In this document: in pieces, positions 17,914-26,863 of the stretch
Numbering within the stretch: position 1 is the stretch's first letter
Layout of the letters: each line of letters starts with the position of its first letter
Assembly (NCBI RefSeq): GCF_019423325.1
Contig: NZ_JAHZBQ010000001.1
Coordinates: 930,001 to 994,000 of the forward strand
Direction of reading: 5' to 3'
Length of the DNA: 64,000 nt
Origin: Campylobacter sp.
Lineage (GTDB): Bacteria; Campylobacterota; Campylobacteria; Campylobacterales; Campylobacteraceae
The notes under the pieces: model-generated
Databases searched by the model: none
The model's input: only the letters and a program-made list of their open reading frames with translations
Told to the model about the DNA's origin: nothing
Position numbers and translations under genes: made by a program

Positions 17914-18245
17914 TTTACTGCGCCGATCTTTTTAAACGCCCATTTTAAATTTCGCTCAATGTCTTCAAAACTCATATCTATGATCTGCTTTTTTGCGATT
18001 AATATAAAAATTCCGCTAACAATGGCGTCTTTTTGATTATAAAACGCGACGCGCAAACGTCTTTTGGCGCGGTTTCGCGTGACCGAATTGCCTATTTTTT
18101 TGCTGGCGACCGCGCTAAATTTACGCTCTTCGCTAGCTAAAAAATACACAACAGCGCATTCGCAATGCCACTTCGCCGCACTTTTATAAACCTCCGAAAA
18201 AACCCTGCTATCGCTTATCGCAGTAAATTCGCCTACGCAGCCAAT
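17910..18245 (-). CDS. rnpA: Ribonuclease P protein component, no usual start codon
   Basis: RnpA is the protein subunit of RNase P, which trims the 5' ends of tRNAs. The basic signature SVTRNRAKRRLRVAF is clear, as is the family end NLKWAFKKIG. The N-terminal family region (FTAISDSRVFSEVYKS...WHCE) is encoded upstream, but between the in-frame TAA at 18258-18260 and a GTG at 18147-18149 there is no ATG, GTG or TTG. The GTG would remove about 30 conserved residues and has no ribosome site. ATT at 18243-18245, inside the end of rpmH, has AAAGG nine bases upstream, so I place the start there with little certainty. A base error is the other explanation. Confidence 0.75.
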   Translation of the reverse strand: MGCVGEFTAISDSRVFSEVYKSAAKWHCECAVVYFLASEERKFSAVASKKIGNSVTRNRAKRRLRVAFYNQKDAIVSGIFILIAKKQIIDMSFEDIERNLKWAFKKIGAVK

Positions 18246-18367
18246 CTTCTTCTGCCTTTAGCACGTCTTGCACTTAAAACTCTGCGACCGTTTTTTGTTT
18301 TCATGCGGACGCGAAAGCCGTGAGTACGCTTTTTAGGGGTATTGTGGGGTTGGTACGTTCTTTTCAT
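18233..18367 (-). CDS. rpmH: 50S ribosomal protein L34
   Basis: The frame codes for 44 residues beginning MKRTYQPHNTPKKRTHGF and ending KGRRRLAA, a nearly invariant bacterial L34. An AAGGAAC ribosome site precedes the ATG. It leads the rpmH-rnpA-yidD-yidC-jag-mnmE operon; its last codons overlap the probable rnpA start. It is too short for many gene finders. Confidence 0.97.
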   Translation of the reverse strand: MKRTYQPHNTPKKRTHGFRVRMKTKNGRRVLSARRAKGRRRLAA

Positions 18368-18442
18368 AACTGTTCCTTTAAGAAAATGTAAAGCGGAGAT
18401 TTTATAGAAACTTTACTTAAAAACCGATAAACAAAAGCAGCC

Positions 18443-18796
18443 CTAGCGCCGATAAGCGTCGCCTTGCAGCTTTTTACGGCGCAATTTTAAGTCCTTCTCA
18501 TTTTTATTGTTTCGCTCTTTGATATCTTGCATCGGCTGTTTTTTCATCGAAAAATCATCGTGGTCGCCTACGCCTTTTGATTCACGTTGCAAATTATTTT
18601 GCAGGCTTTGCCTATCTAGTTCATTTTTTTGACGATTTAGCAGAATTTCACTATGGTTTTTCTCAAATTCTGATTGTTTATCGTTCGCAACGTAAGCGCT
18701 GGCACCAAAGCTTACTGAGTCATCTTGTGCGCTTAGTGCCGTGGAATCAGCAAATATTGCGCCGCAAAGCAGCCAAAATATCAAAGCCTTTTTCAT
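18443..18796 (-). CDS. Small exported protein of unknown function, linked to the efflux operon
   Basis: I do not recognise this 117-residue protein. It has a signal peptide (1-16, with a likely cut after FADS or nearby) and then a highly charged, Gln/Asn/Lys-rich helical body (about 40-117) with no cysteine in the mature part. Such sequences often form long helices in the periplasm. Its ATG overlaps the stop of the NodT-type lipoprotein gene by four bases, so it is the last gene of the macA-macB-nodT operon and probably made with the pump. Confidence 0.65.
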   Translation of the reverse strand: MKKALIFWLLCGAIFADSTALSAQDDSVSFGASAYVANDKQSEFEKNHSEILLNRQKNELDRQSLQNNLQRESKGVGDHDDFSMKKQPMQDIKERNNKNEKDLKLRRKKLQGDAYRR

Positions 18797-20151
18797 TTGC
18801 GTTTAAATTTGCCTGCCATTGCGCGATAGATCGCTGCCTCGTTTTGAAGCGTCAAATATCTTTGATTTAGCTCGTTTATCTTGGCATTTACGGCGTCGGT
18901 GCGGGCTTCTAGCATATCCTTCAGCTCACTTGAGCCAGCTTCGTATTTCGCGGCGTAAAGATCGGCAATGCGCGCCTTTTCATCGTAAGCAGCGCTTAAA
19001 TTTTTAAGGCTAGCCAGATTGATCTGGTAAATTCTATATAAATTTAGCACCTCATTCGTAGCGTTAGAGAGCGTCTGTTCGTAATTTACGACGTTTTTGC
19101 GAAAAGCGATCTCCGAAATTTTAAGGCGGTTTTCAACCCTCGCATAATCCAAAAACGGCAAACTTATGCTTACGTTGCCGCTTAAAAAATTTAGCTTGAA
19201 GCTATCGTTAGCGCTCACGCCTTGCCCGTTAGTAAGCCCTGCGCCTAAATTTACGCTAGGAAAGAAATTTAACTTAGCGGTCTGTTCGTCGTAAAAGCTG
19301 GAATTTAGCCTAGCGATCGCAGCTCTAATGTCGGGGCGATTAGCAAGCGCCGTGTAAGGCACATTTAGATCAACGCCTTGGAATTCTATGGAATTTATCG
19401 AATCGGTGTTATCATCAAATTGCAAGCTGGAGGAGATAAGATTTCTCATATATTTATGATTATCCTCGATATTTTTTTGAATGCTTAAGACCTTGTTTTC
19501 AAGCCCTAGGATAGAATTTTGAATCTGCCTATAATCAAGCTGTTCGGACTTGCCGTAATCGTATTTTGCCTTGATTATTTTTTCGATCTCTCGGTAATCG
19601 CTTAAATTCTGTTTTGTCCATTTTAGCGAATCGTTTAAATAAAGCATCTCGAAGTAGCCGCTTACGACGGAATTTATAAGAGTCAGGCGAGTATTTTCAA
19701 GGTCAAACTCACTGGCTTTGGCGTTCCAGCCCTCGGCATTTACCGCCGAGCGGATCTTGCCGAAAAGATCAAGCTCATAGCTTACGTTAAAGCCCGAGCT
19801 ATAGGTTTTGTTCCAATTCGAGCCGGTGCTTATGTCGCGATTAGCGCCCGCACTCCACGAGCTACTTAGCGTAGGAAAAAGATCAGCCCTGCTTAGCCCT
19901 AAATTTGCATAAGCACTCTCAACGTTTAAAGCCGCTGTTTTTAGATCATAGTTATTCGCAAGAGCTTGATCTACAAGCTTATTTAGGTATGATTCGCCAT
20001 ATTTTTTATACCACAGCGTATCGATTTCGTAGCTTGCGTTTTCATCTTTGAAATTCTCTACGGGTTTATACTCGACCTCGCTTTGATTCGAGGCGCAGCC
20101 ACCGATAAAGACGGCCAAAACGCCGCTTAAAATTACTTTGGAATTTATCAT
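18793..20151 (-). CDS. Outer-membrane efflux lipoprotein, NodT/TolC family
   Basis: The protein (452 residues) has a lipoprotein signal with lipobox IGGC and Cys19, then two OEP repeats of long helices and beta hairpins (about 45-240 and 255-450), including NRPDIRAAIARLNSSFYDEQTAKLNFFPSVNLG, the classic NodT motif. It forms the trimeric outer-membrane channel. It follows macB by 13 bases, so it is probably the dedicated exit duct of this MacAB pump. MacAB more often uses a TolC encoded elsewhere. Confidence 0.9.
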   Translation of the reverse strand: MINSKVILSGVLAVFIGGCASNQSEVEYKPVENFKDENASYEIDTLWYKKYGESYLNKLVDQALANNYDLKTAALNVESAYANLGLSRADLFPTLSSSWSAGANRDISTGSNWNKTYSSGFNVSYELDLFGKIRSAVNAEGWNAKASEFDLENTRLTLINSVVSGYFEMLYLNDSLKWTKQNLSDYREIEKIIKAKYDYGKSEQLDYRQIQNSILGLENKVLSIQKNIEDNHKYMRNLISSSLQFDDNTDSINSIEFQGVDLNVPYTALANRPDIRAAIARLNSSFYDEQTAKLNFFPSVNLGAGLTNGQGVSANDSFKLNFLSGNVSISLPFLDYARVENRLKISEIAFRKNVVNYEQTLSNATNEVLNLYRIYQINLASLKNLSAAYDEKARIADLYAAKYEAGSSELKDMLEARTDAVNAKINELNQRYLTLQNEAAIYRAMAGKFKRK

Positions 20152-20164
20152 TTTCTCTCCTTGA

Positions 20165-22093
20165 TTATTCTTGTGCTAAAGCATCTATCGGATTTAATCT
20201 GCTGGCGTTTCTTGCCGGCAGATAGCCGAAAACTATACCGATCGCGGACGACGCCGCAAAGGCGATCACGAAAGGCGCGGTAGTAAATTTCATCGCAAAA
20301 TCCGGGCTTATGGTATTAAATGCAAATCCAAGCGCCAAAGCGATTAAAATTCCTAAAGCTCCACCGAGCGAGCAAAGCAAGATCGCCTCTATCAAAAACT
20401 GCTGCAAGATGTTGGATTGCTTCGCGCCGATCGCCATCCTAATGCCGATTTCGCGCGTGCGCTCGGTAACGCTTACGAGCATGATATTCATCACGCCGAT
20501 GCCGCCGACGACGAGTGAGATCACCGCAATCGATGAGATCAGAATCGTCATCGTGCCGGTAGTGCTTTGTATTGTTTGTTTGATAGTATCTGCGTTCATC
20601 GTATGAAAATCCCGCGAGCCGTGTCTTTGAATAAGTAGCTGAGTTAGGCTCTCTTCGGCCACTTGAGTATTGACATCGTCTTTTATTTTGATGGTGATAG
20701 AGCTGATTTTTCGATTGCCCGTGATTTTATTCATCACGGTTGAGTACGGCGCGTAAATTCTTAAATTTTCGTTGCTTCCGAAGGCGTTTTTATCCTTACC
20801 CGAAACCCCTATGATCTTAAGCGGCTTACCCGAAAATAAAATCGTCTTTCCGATAGGATCGGAATTTTTAAAAAATGTTTTTTTAGTGTTTGGATCGATA
20901 ATCGCGACAGAGGCAGAATTTTTAATATCATCGTCGCTAAAATTTCTACCATCTTCTATATCTATGCCATTAACCGCCAAAGAATTCACGCCGCCGCCGC
21001 GCAGTTGAGCCTTGGAGCTTAAATTAGCATATGTTGCCGTACCGCTTGCAGAAGCATTTGGTGTGGCATAATCGACGTAGGGCTGGCGCGCCAAAACTTT
21101 AGAATCGCTTATCGTAAGGGTGCTCACGAAGCCCGCACGCACGTCACCGAAATTTTTACCGGGAAAGATATCGATCGTATTGGTGCCAATTTTACGGATC
21201 TCGGATAAAATTTTCTCCTCCGAACCCTTACCGAGAGCTACTACGCAGATAACAGACGCAATGCCGATGATGATACCAAGCATCGTCAAAATCGATCTTA
21301 GTTTATGCGAAAATATCGCGCTAATCGACATTTTAAAGCTCTCGATGAGCTGATCTTTGCAAAATATAAAGGAATTTTTCGTTTTGATCTGCTCTTTTTT
21401 GCGCTCAAAAACCCGCTCAGCCTTTCTTTTATCGCTTAAAATTCTACCGTCTTTGATCTCGATGATACGATCCGCAAATTCCGCAATATGCGCATCGTGC
21501 GTAACTATGATGATAGTGTGACCCTCTTTGTGCAACGCCGTTAAAATTTGCATCACCGTCTCGCCGCTTTTGCTATCAAGCGCGCCGGTAGGCTCGTCTG
21601 CCAAAATCACTTCGCCGCCGTTTATCAGAGCGCGGGCAATACTTACGCGCTGCTGCTGCCCGCCGCTAAGTTTGCTCGGTAAATTTTTAGTGCGATCGCC
21701 AAGCTCCAGCTTATTCAAAAGCTCCACCGCTCGTTTCGTCCGTTCGCTCGCCCCTACGCCTGCATACACCGCAGGCAGCGAGACATTTGCGGTCGCATCC
21801 ATCGTGGCGATGAGATTATATTTTTGAAAGACAAAGCCGAATTTTTTGCTTCTAAGCGCCGCAAGCTCGTCGCCGCTTAAATTCGCGGTCTCGTGACCTT
21901 CGATCTTATAGCTTCCGCTGCTTGGCGTATCGATGCAGCCGATTATATTCATCAGCGTGGATTTTCCGCTTCCGGATTGTCCGATTATCGATATAAACTC
22001 GCCCGCTTCGATATTTAAACTTACGTCTTTTAGGACGTGGATTTCGTTATCGCCGAGAATGAATTTTTTGTTTATATCTTTAAGCTTTAGCAT
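20165..22093 (-). CDS. macB: Macrolide-type ABC exporter, ATPase/permease MacB
   Basis: MacB is a fused ABC exporter that drives substrates from the periplasm through the outer membrane. The N-terminal ATPase (about 1-225) has GQSGSGKST (Walker A), LSGGQQQR (signature) and DEPTGALD (Walker B). One helix (about 265-285), a large periplasmic MacB-PCD domain (about 290-515) and three C-terminal helices with NIMLVSVTERTREIGIRMAIGA follow. The length of 642 is typical. It lies 21 bases after macA. Real substrates may be macrolides, peptides, toxins or lipid-like compounds. Confidence 0.93.
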   Translation of the reverse strand: MLKLKDINKKFILGDNEIHVLKDVSLNIEAGEFISIIGQSGSGKSTLMNIIGCIDTPSSGSYKIEGHETANLSGDELAALRSKKFGFVFQKYNLIATMDATANVSLPAVYAGVGASERTKRAVELLNKLELGDRTKNLPSKLSGGQQQRVSIARALINGGEVILADEPTGALDSKSGETVMQILTALHKEGHTIIIVTHDAHIAEFADRIIEIKDGRILSDKRKAERVFERKKEQIKTKNSFIFCKDQLIESFKMSISAIFSHKLRSILTMLGIIIGIASVICVVALGKGSEEKILSEIRKIGTNTIDIFPGKNFGDVRAGFVSTLTISDSKVLARQPYVDYATPNASASGTATYANLSSKAQLRGGGVNSLAVNGIDIEDGRNFSDDDIKNSASVAIIDPNTKKTFFKNSDPIGKTILFSGKPLKIIGVSGKDKNAFGSNENLRIYAPYSTVMNKITGNRKISSITIKIKDDVNTQVAEESLTQLLIQRHGSRDFHTMNADTIKQTIQSTTGTMTILISSIAVISLVVGGIGVMNIMLVSVTERTREIGIRMAIGAKQSNILQQFLIEAILLCSLGGALGILIALALGFAFNTISPDFAMKFTTAPFVIAFAASSAIGIVFGYLPARNASRLNPIDALAQE

Positions 22094-22114
22094 CTTTACA
22101 CCATAAAATTTTAA

Positions 22115-23299
22115 CTAAAACACCATTGGAGGCCCGTCCATATTTAACGGTGCGGCTTTTCCATCGGCGATAAGCACCTCATCTTTTTCATCAAGGCCGC
22201 TTAAAATTTCAGTATTCAAATCGTCGCTGACGCCCGTTTTTACGTATCGCTGCTCAGGCTCTTTGCCGTTAAGCACCGTGACATAATCGCCTTTCGCGTC
22301 GCGCTTGATAACCGAGGTAGGTAGGTAGCTCGTATTGTTCGCTTCGCTTACGATTATGTTGTTTTCGGTCGTCATTCCGATCTTTAAAAAATCATTTTCG
22401 TTGTCCACGAGCATCTTTGCATAAAAATAGATCGCGCTGTCGCTGCTACTCGAAGAATAGGACGATCCGCTAGAGGTTTTATCGTAAGTCCCGTCGCTAA
22501 GCGTGGTAAGACCGGGATCGATCTTGTAAATTTTTGCCTTTTTGATATTATCCAGATCCGATAGTATGGAGTATTCTACGTCCATTCCGATCTTTACTTT
22601 GGATATATCGCCCTCTGCGATTTGCATCTTGATCTCCATCTTGCTTAGATCGGCGATCTTTACGATCGTAGGCGTAGTTTGGTTGGAATTTACCGTTTTG
22701 CCCTCCTCTACCGGCATGGAAACGATCGTACCGCTTATCGGAGCCGTGATCTTGGTGTAGCCGAAATTCGTCTCCGCGGTGCTTAGCTGAAGTTTGGTCT
22801 GCTCGATCTGCGCCTCGATCTGCTTCTGCTCGGCTTCCTTTAAAGCGGCGCTATTTTTAGCATTTTCCACCGCCTCTTTGGAAGCGGCGTTTCTTTTATA
22901 CAACTCAAGCTCGCGGTTATACTGCGTTTTGGCGTTTGCCGCGGCGATCTTTGCCGAAGCCAAATTTGCCTCGTGGATCAGAAGCTGTGCCTTTTGCTGC
23001 GCGATCTCGTTTTCTTGAGTGACCGAGTCGATCTGTGCGATCATATCGCCTTTTTGAACCTTATCGCCCACTTTGACGTAGAGCTTTTTGATCTGACCGC
23101 TTACCTGCGCGCCCACGTCGACCAAATCCCTGGCATAAACCTCGCCTGCAGCCGTCACCGTGCCTCTAATATCGCCCTTTTCAAGCCTTGTGGTGAGAGC
23201 CTTCGGCGTCTCTTCTTGCTTAAAAAATTTACCGTATAAAAAATATATCGCAATAAAAATAAGTACGATAGAAACGATAAATTTCAAGGTTTTTTTCAT
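22115..23299 (-). CDS. macA: Periplasmic adaptor MacA (membrane fusion protein)
   Basis: The protein (394 residues) has one N-terminal membrane helix (about 6-23), a barrel-sandwich lipoyl domain with GQIKKLYVKVGDKVQKGDMIAQID, a long alpha hairpin (about 95-180), the return lipoyl strand with ITAPISGTIVSMPVEEGKTV and a beta-barrel plus membrane-proximal domain. MacA stimulates the MacB ATPase and links it to the outer-membrane channel. A Ser-rich loop (about 275-290) is inserted between barrel strands. It is first in the operon. Confidence 0.92.
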   Translation of the reverse strand: MKKTLKFIVSIVLIFIAIYFLYGKFFKQEETPKALTTRLEKGDIRGTVTAAGEVYARDLVDVGAQVSGQIKKLYVKVGDKVQKGDMIAQIDSVTQENEIAQQKAQLLIHEANLASAKIAAANAKTQYNRELELYKRNAASKEAVENAKNSAALKEAEQKQIEAQIEQTKLQLSTAETNFGYTKITAPISGTIVSMPVEEGKTVNSNQTTPTIVKIADLSKMEIKMQIAEGDISKVKIGMDVEYSILSDLDNIKKAKIYKIDPGLTTLSDGTYDKTSSGSSYSSSSSDSAIYFYAKMLVDNENDFLKIGMTTENNIIVSEANNTSYLPTSVIKRDAKGDYVTVLNGKEPEQRYVKTGVSDDLNTEILSGLDEKDEVLIADGKAAPLNMDGPPMVF

Positions 23300-23363
23300 T
23301 TTGCCAACTTCAAATAAAATAAGGGCTAATTCTAATGTAAAAATATAAAATTTTAGTTAAATA

Positions 23364-24233
23364 CTAAATTCTTTGCTCGCGTAGGGCGTAAAATTTCATA
23401 ATCTTTTTATGCAAAATTAGCGAAACGTAGATCAGCGCCGAGCCCGCAAGTAGGCGCGCCAGATCGGCGTCTTTTTGCCAAAATACCAAATTTACGACGA
23501 TCGCTGCAGGGATGAGCGCGTTATTCATAATCGCAAGCACGCCGCTATCGACTTCGCACGCGCCTTTGTTCCACAAAAAATACCCCAGAGCGCTTGCAAC
23601 AGTTCCTAGATACACGATCACCGCGCCTTGCGAGAAACTAGGATTAAATTTAGAAAAATCCCCGAGCACGATCGCAGCAATCGCCGTAACCGCGGTAGCC
23701 CCCACAAAAAAGTAGCCGAAAAGCTCCTTCTGTTCGCTAAAGCCGTGGCGCTCCAGCATAAATTTATACGCGCTCTGTCCGAGTCCGAAGCATAAATTTG
23801 CGCCCTGCACGAGCAAGAAGCCCGTCAAAAACTCAGAATTTATCGCGCCGAATTTAATCACCAAAGCCCCAAGCACCGCGACTGCGACGCTGAAAAGATA
23901 TAGCGCGCGAAATCTAAGCTTAAGCGCGTCGTAAAGCAGCGTCACGTAAAACGGAGTAAATATTGTAAAAAGCGCCACTTCATAGACCTTCAAATACGCA
24001 AAGCTGCGGTAGTAAAAGATATACATCACGCCGATCTGTACTGCGCCAACGGCGCAAATTTTAAGCGCCAGAGCGGGATTTACGCCGCGAAATTTCATAA
24101 ACGGCAAAAAACAAATTAGCGCCAATGATACGCGCGAAAACGCCAAATACGCGCTGTCTATGCCGCGCAAAAACTCGCCTATCAGCGAGAAACTAAAAGC
24201 CCAAATACAAGTAACCAAAATCAGTTTTTTCAA
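23364..24233 (-). CDS. EamA/DMT-family membrane transporter
   Basis: Ten hydrophobic helices in two EamA repeats (about 1-130 and 140-280) are visible in 289 residues. The motif GALVIKFGAINSE ends the first repeat and FLWNKGACEVDSGVLAIMNNALIP is in the second. Proteins of this class export or take up small metabolites such as amino acids, purines or sugars; the substrate cannot be told. The gene stands between the efflux operon and the oppositely oriented glmU. Confidence 0.85.
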   Translation of the reverse strand: MKKLILVTCIWAFSFSLIGEFLRGIDSAYLAFSRVSLALICFLPFMKFRGVNPALALKICAVGAVQIGVMYIFYYRSFAYLKVYEVALFTIFTPFYVTLLYDALKLRFRALYLFSVAVAVLGALVIKFGAINSEFLTGFLLVQGANLCFGLGQSAYKFMLERHGFSEQKELFGYFFVGATAVTAIAAIVLGDFSKFNPSFSQGAVIVYLGTVASALGYFLWNKGACEVDSGVLAIMNNALIPAAIVVNLVFWQKDADLARLLAGSALIYVSLILHKKIMKFYALREQRI

Positions 24234-24384
24234 AACATCCGCCTAAGCTTTAAAATTTAGGCGGAATTTTATAAAATTTTAGTTGAATTTGGGATTTAAA
24301 TTTCGTCCGCGCGGCATAAATTTAGGTTTTTATTTATTTTAAATGTGTTAAAATTATTCGATTTTTTGAAATTTAAGGGTAAAA

Positions 24385-25686
24385 ATGAACGACGTTTCGG
24401 TTATAGTTCTTGCCGCAGGACTCGGCACTCGGATGAAGTCGCAAAAAGCCAAGGTTCTTTTCGAGCTTTGCGGCGAGCCGATGATAATCCACATCCTAAA
24501 GAAAGCTTACGAAATTTCAAACGACGTGAGCGTGATTTTACACTACCAATTCGACGAGGTTAAAAGCGCGGTTCTAGCGCACTTTCCAAATGCTAAAATC
24601 TACAAACAAGACCACGAGCATTTCCCTGGCACTGCGGGCGGACTAAAAGAGGTCGAAATCAGCGGAGCCAAAACGCTCATAATCTGCGGCGATATGCCTT
24701 TGGTAAAAAGCGCCGAGCTTCGCAAACTCTGCGAGGGAAACGCGGAAGTAAATCTAAGCGTTTTTAGCGCACGCGATCCTTTCGGATACGGCCGCGTAAT
24801 CACCCGCGGCGGCGAAATTTTAAAGATCGTCGAGCAAAAGGATGCAAGCGAAGAGGAAAAGGCGGTAAAAGACGCAAACGCCGGCTGCTACTGCTTCAAA
24901 AGCGAGGCATTGAAACAAATTCTGCCGCAGATCAAACCAGATAACGCGCAAAAAGAATACTACCTCACAGACGCGATTAAAATCGCCAAAGATATGGGCC
25001 TAAAATGCGCCGCCGTGTGGGTGGATGAACAAAGCTTCATGGGCATAAACGATAAGCTCGCCCTTAGCATCGCCGAAAATTTAATGCAAAACGAGATCAA
25101 AGAAAATTTGATGAAACAAGGCGTTTTAATGCGCCTACCGCAAAGCATCTACATCGATAGCAGGGCGAAATTTATCGGCGAATGCGAGTTGCAAGAAAAC
25201 GTAAGCATCATCGGTCCTTGCGTGATCGAAAGCTCGCTCATTAAAAGCGGCTGCGTCATCGAAGATAGCGTCGTAAAAAACTCCGACATCGGCCCGATGG
25301 CACATCTGCGCCCAAAATGCGAAGTTATAGGTACCCATATCGGAAATTTCGTCGAGCTTAAAAACGCGAAAGTAAACAAGATCAAGGCGGGGCATTTAAG
25401 CTACCTCGGAGATTGCGAGATCGATGAGGGTAGCAATATCGGCTGCGGCACGATTACGTGCAACTACGACGGCAAGAAAAAATACAAAACGATAATCGGT
25501 AAAAATGTCTTTATCGGCTCGGACACGCAGCTAGTAGCGCCCGTGCAGGTGGCCGACGACGTTATAATCGCCGCGGGCACGACGGTTACGAGCGACGTTC
25601 CGAGCGGCGCGCTGGCGATCAGCCGAAGCAAACAAATCAACAAAGATGGGTTTTTCCATAAATTTTTTAGGAGCGAAGATGAGTAA
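24385..25686 (+). CDS. glmU: Bifunctional UDP-N-acetylglucosamine pyrophosphorylase/GlcN-1-P acetyltransferase
   Basis: GlmU makes UDP-GlcNAc for peptidoglycan and lipid A. The N-terminal uridylyltransferase has LAAGLGTRMKSQKAK (9-23) and CGDMPL; from about 245 there is a left-handed beta helix with hexapeptides and HLRPKCEVIGTHIGNFVELK and IGCGTITCNYDGKKK, the acetyltransferase site. Length 433 is typical. A leader with TTAAAATTATT at about 24346 holds the probable promoter. Its end overlaps coaBC by eight bases. Confidence 0.95.
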   Translation: MNDVSVIVLAAGLGTRMKSQKAKVLFELCGEPMIIHILKKAYEISNDVSVILHYQFDEVKSAVLAHFPNAKIYKQDHEHFPGTAGGLKEVEISGAKTLIICGDMPLVKSAELRKLCEGNAEVNLSVFSARDPFGYGRVITRGGEILKIVEQKDASEEEKAVKDANAGCYCFKSEALKQILPQIKPDNAQKEYYLTDAIKIAKDMGLKCAAVWVDEQSFMGINDKLALSIAENLMQNEIKENLMKQGVLMRLPQSIYIDSRAKFIGECELQENVSIIGPCVIESSLIKSGCVIEDSVVKNSDIGPMAHLRPKCEVIGTHIGNFVELKNAKVNKIKAGHLSYLGDCEIDEGSNIGCGTITCNYDGKKKYKTIIGKNVFIGSDTQLVAPVQVADDVIIAAGTTVTSDVPSGALAISRSKQINKDGFFHKFFRSEDE

Positions 25687-26860
25687 GAAAAAGGTTTTAC
25701 TCGCGGTTTGCGGGAGTATCAGTTTTTACAAAGCGTTTGAAATTTTATCTGCTCTGAAAAAGTCGAATTTCGACGTCTATGTCGCGCTTAGCGACGGCGT
25801 GCAGGAGTTTGTCAGCTACAAAGCTTTCGAGGCGCTGTGCGATCACCCCGTGCTTTGCAAAGCCAACGAAAACTGGCAGGCTGGCATCAACCACATCGCT
25901 TATTCCAAGGTGGATTTAGTTTTGATAGCACCTGCGACAGCAAATACGATAAACAAGCTCGCTTGGGGCGTCTGCGACAACGTATTTTTAGAGGTGTTAA
26001 ACGCGGCCTTCGCCCATGCCAAGGTGGTTATCGCACCAGCCGCAAATCCAGCGCTACTTGAAAACAACATCACAAAAAACTGCATCGATATGCTAAAAGC
26101 AAGCGTCAATGCGTATTTTGTGGATCCGATAGAAAAAACTCTAGCTTGCGGCGATACCGGTAAGGGCGGATTAGCGAGCACCGAGGCGATCATGCAGACG
26201 CTAAAGCGCGCGCTTTATAACGATAAATTTTGGGAAGACAAAACCGTCATCATCACCGGAGGCGCGACGATTGAAAAGATCGACAGCGTGCGCGGCATTA
26301 CGAATTTTTCCAGCGGCAAAACCTCCAAAGCGATTGCCGACGCGCTGTTTTATCTGGGCGCGGACGTGACGCTGATCTCTAGCAACGAATATGAAAATTT
26401 ACCGTATAAACTCGTTAAATTTGAAAGCACCATCGGACTAAAATCGGCGCTTGACAGCACAAAATTCCCCGACGGCGCGTATTTGATAATGGCCGCTGCG
26501 GTAAGCGATTATTCGCCGAAAGTTCGCTATAAAGACAAGGTGAAAAAAGCGGAGATCGGCGAAATTTGGAATTTACGCCTGGGCGAAAATGAGGATATCT
26601 TAAGCTCTGTGCGCGGAAATATCAAAAAAGTGGGCTTTAAACTCGAAACAGACCGCGAAAACGCCGTCGGCGAGGCCAAACGCATGCTTAATGAAAAGCA
26701 TCTCGACGCCGTGTGCCTAAACGTGCTCGACGACATTATCAAGCTCGGCGGCGACGTCCTTAAGGTCACCTTCATCACAAAAAACGATCAGGTCGTAATC
26801 GACACCGCGCCGAAGGACGAAGTCGCCCTAAAAATCGCGGCTGAGCTGAAAAAAATCTGA
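25679..26860 (+). CDS. coaBC: Bifunctional phosphopantothenoylcysteine decarboxylase/synthetase CoaBC
   Basis: CoaBC makes 4'-phosphopantetheine for coenzyme A. The N-terminal flavoprotein part has GSISFYKAFE and APATANTINKLAWGVCDN; the C-terminal CTP-dependent synthetase part has VIITGGATIEKIDSVRGITNFSSGK and MAAAVSDYSP. The frame is open to 25646, but the ATG at 25679 follows AGGAGCG and gives the normal start MSKKKVLL (393 residues). The overlap with glmU suggests coupled translation. Confidence 0.93.
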   Translation: MSKKKVLLAVCGSISFYKAFEILSALKKSNFDVYVALSDGVQEFVSYKAFEALCDHPVLCKANENWQAGINHIAYSKVDLVLIAPATANTINKLAWGVCDNVFLEVLNAAFAHAKVVIAPAANPALLENNITKNCIDMLKASVNAYFVDPIEKTLACGDTGKGGLASTEAIMQTLKRALYNDKFWEDKTVIITGGATIEKIDSVRGITNFSSGKTSKAIADALFYLGADVTLISSNEYENLPYKLVKFESTIGLKSALDSTKFPDGAYLIMAAAVSDYSPKVRYKDKVKKAEIGEIWNLRLGENEDILSSVRGNIKKVGFKLETDRENAVGEAKRMLNEKHLDAVCLNVLDDIIKLGGDVLKVTFITKNDQVVIDTAPKDEVALKIAAELKKI

Positions 26861-26863
26861 TCC

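Noticed and set aside
18147..18149. GTG as the start of rnpA
   Set aside because: It would remove the conserved N-terminal family region and has no ribosome site.
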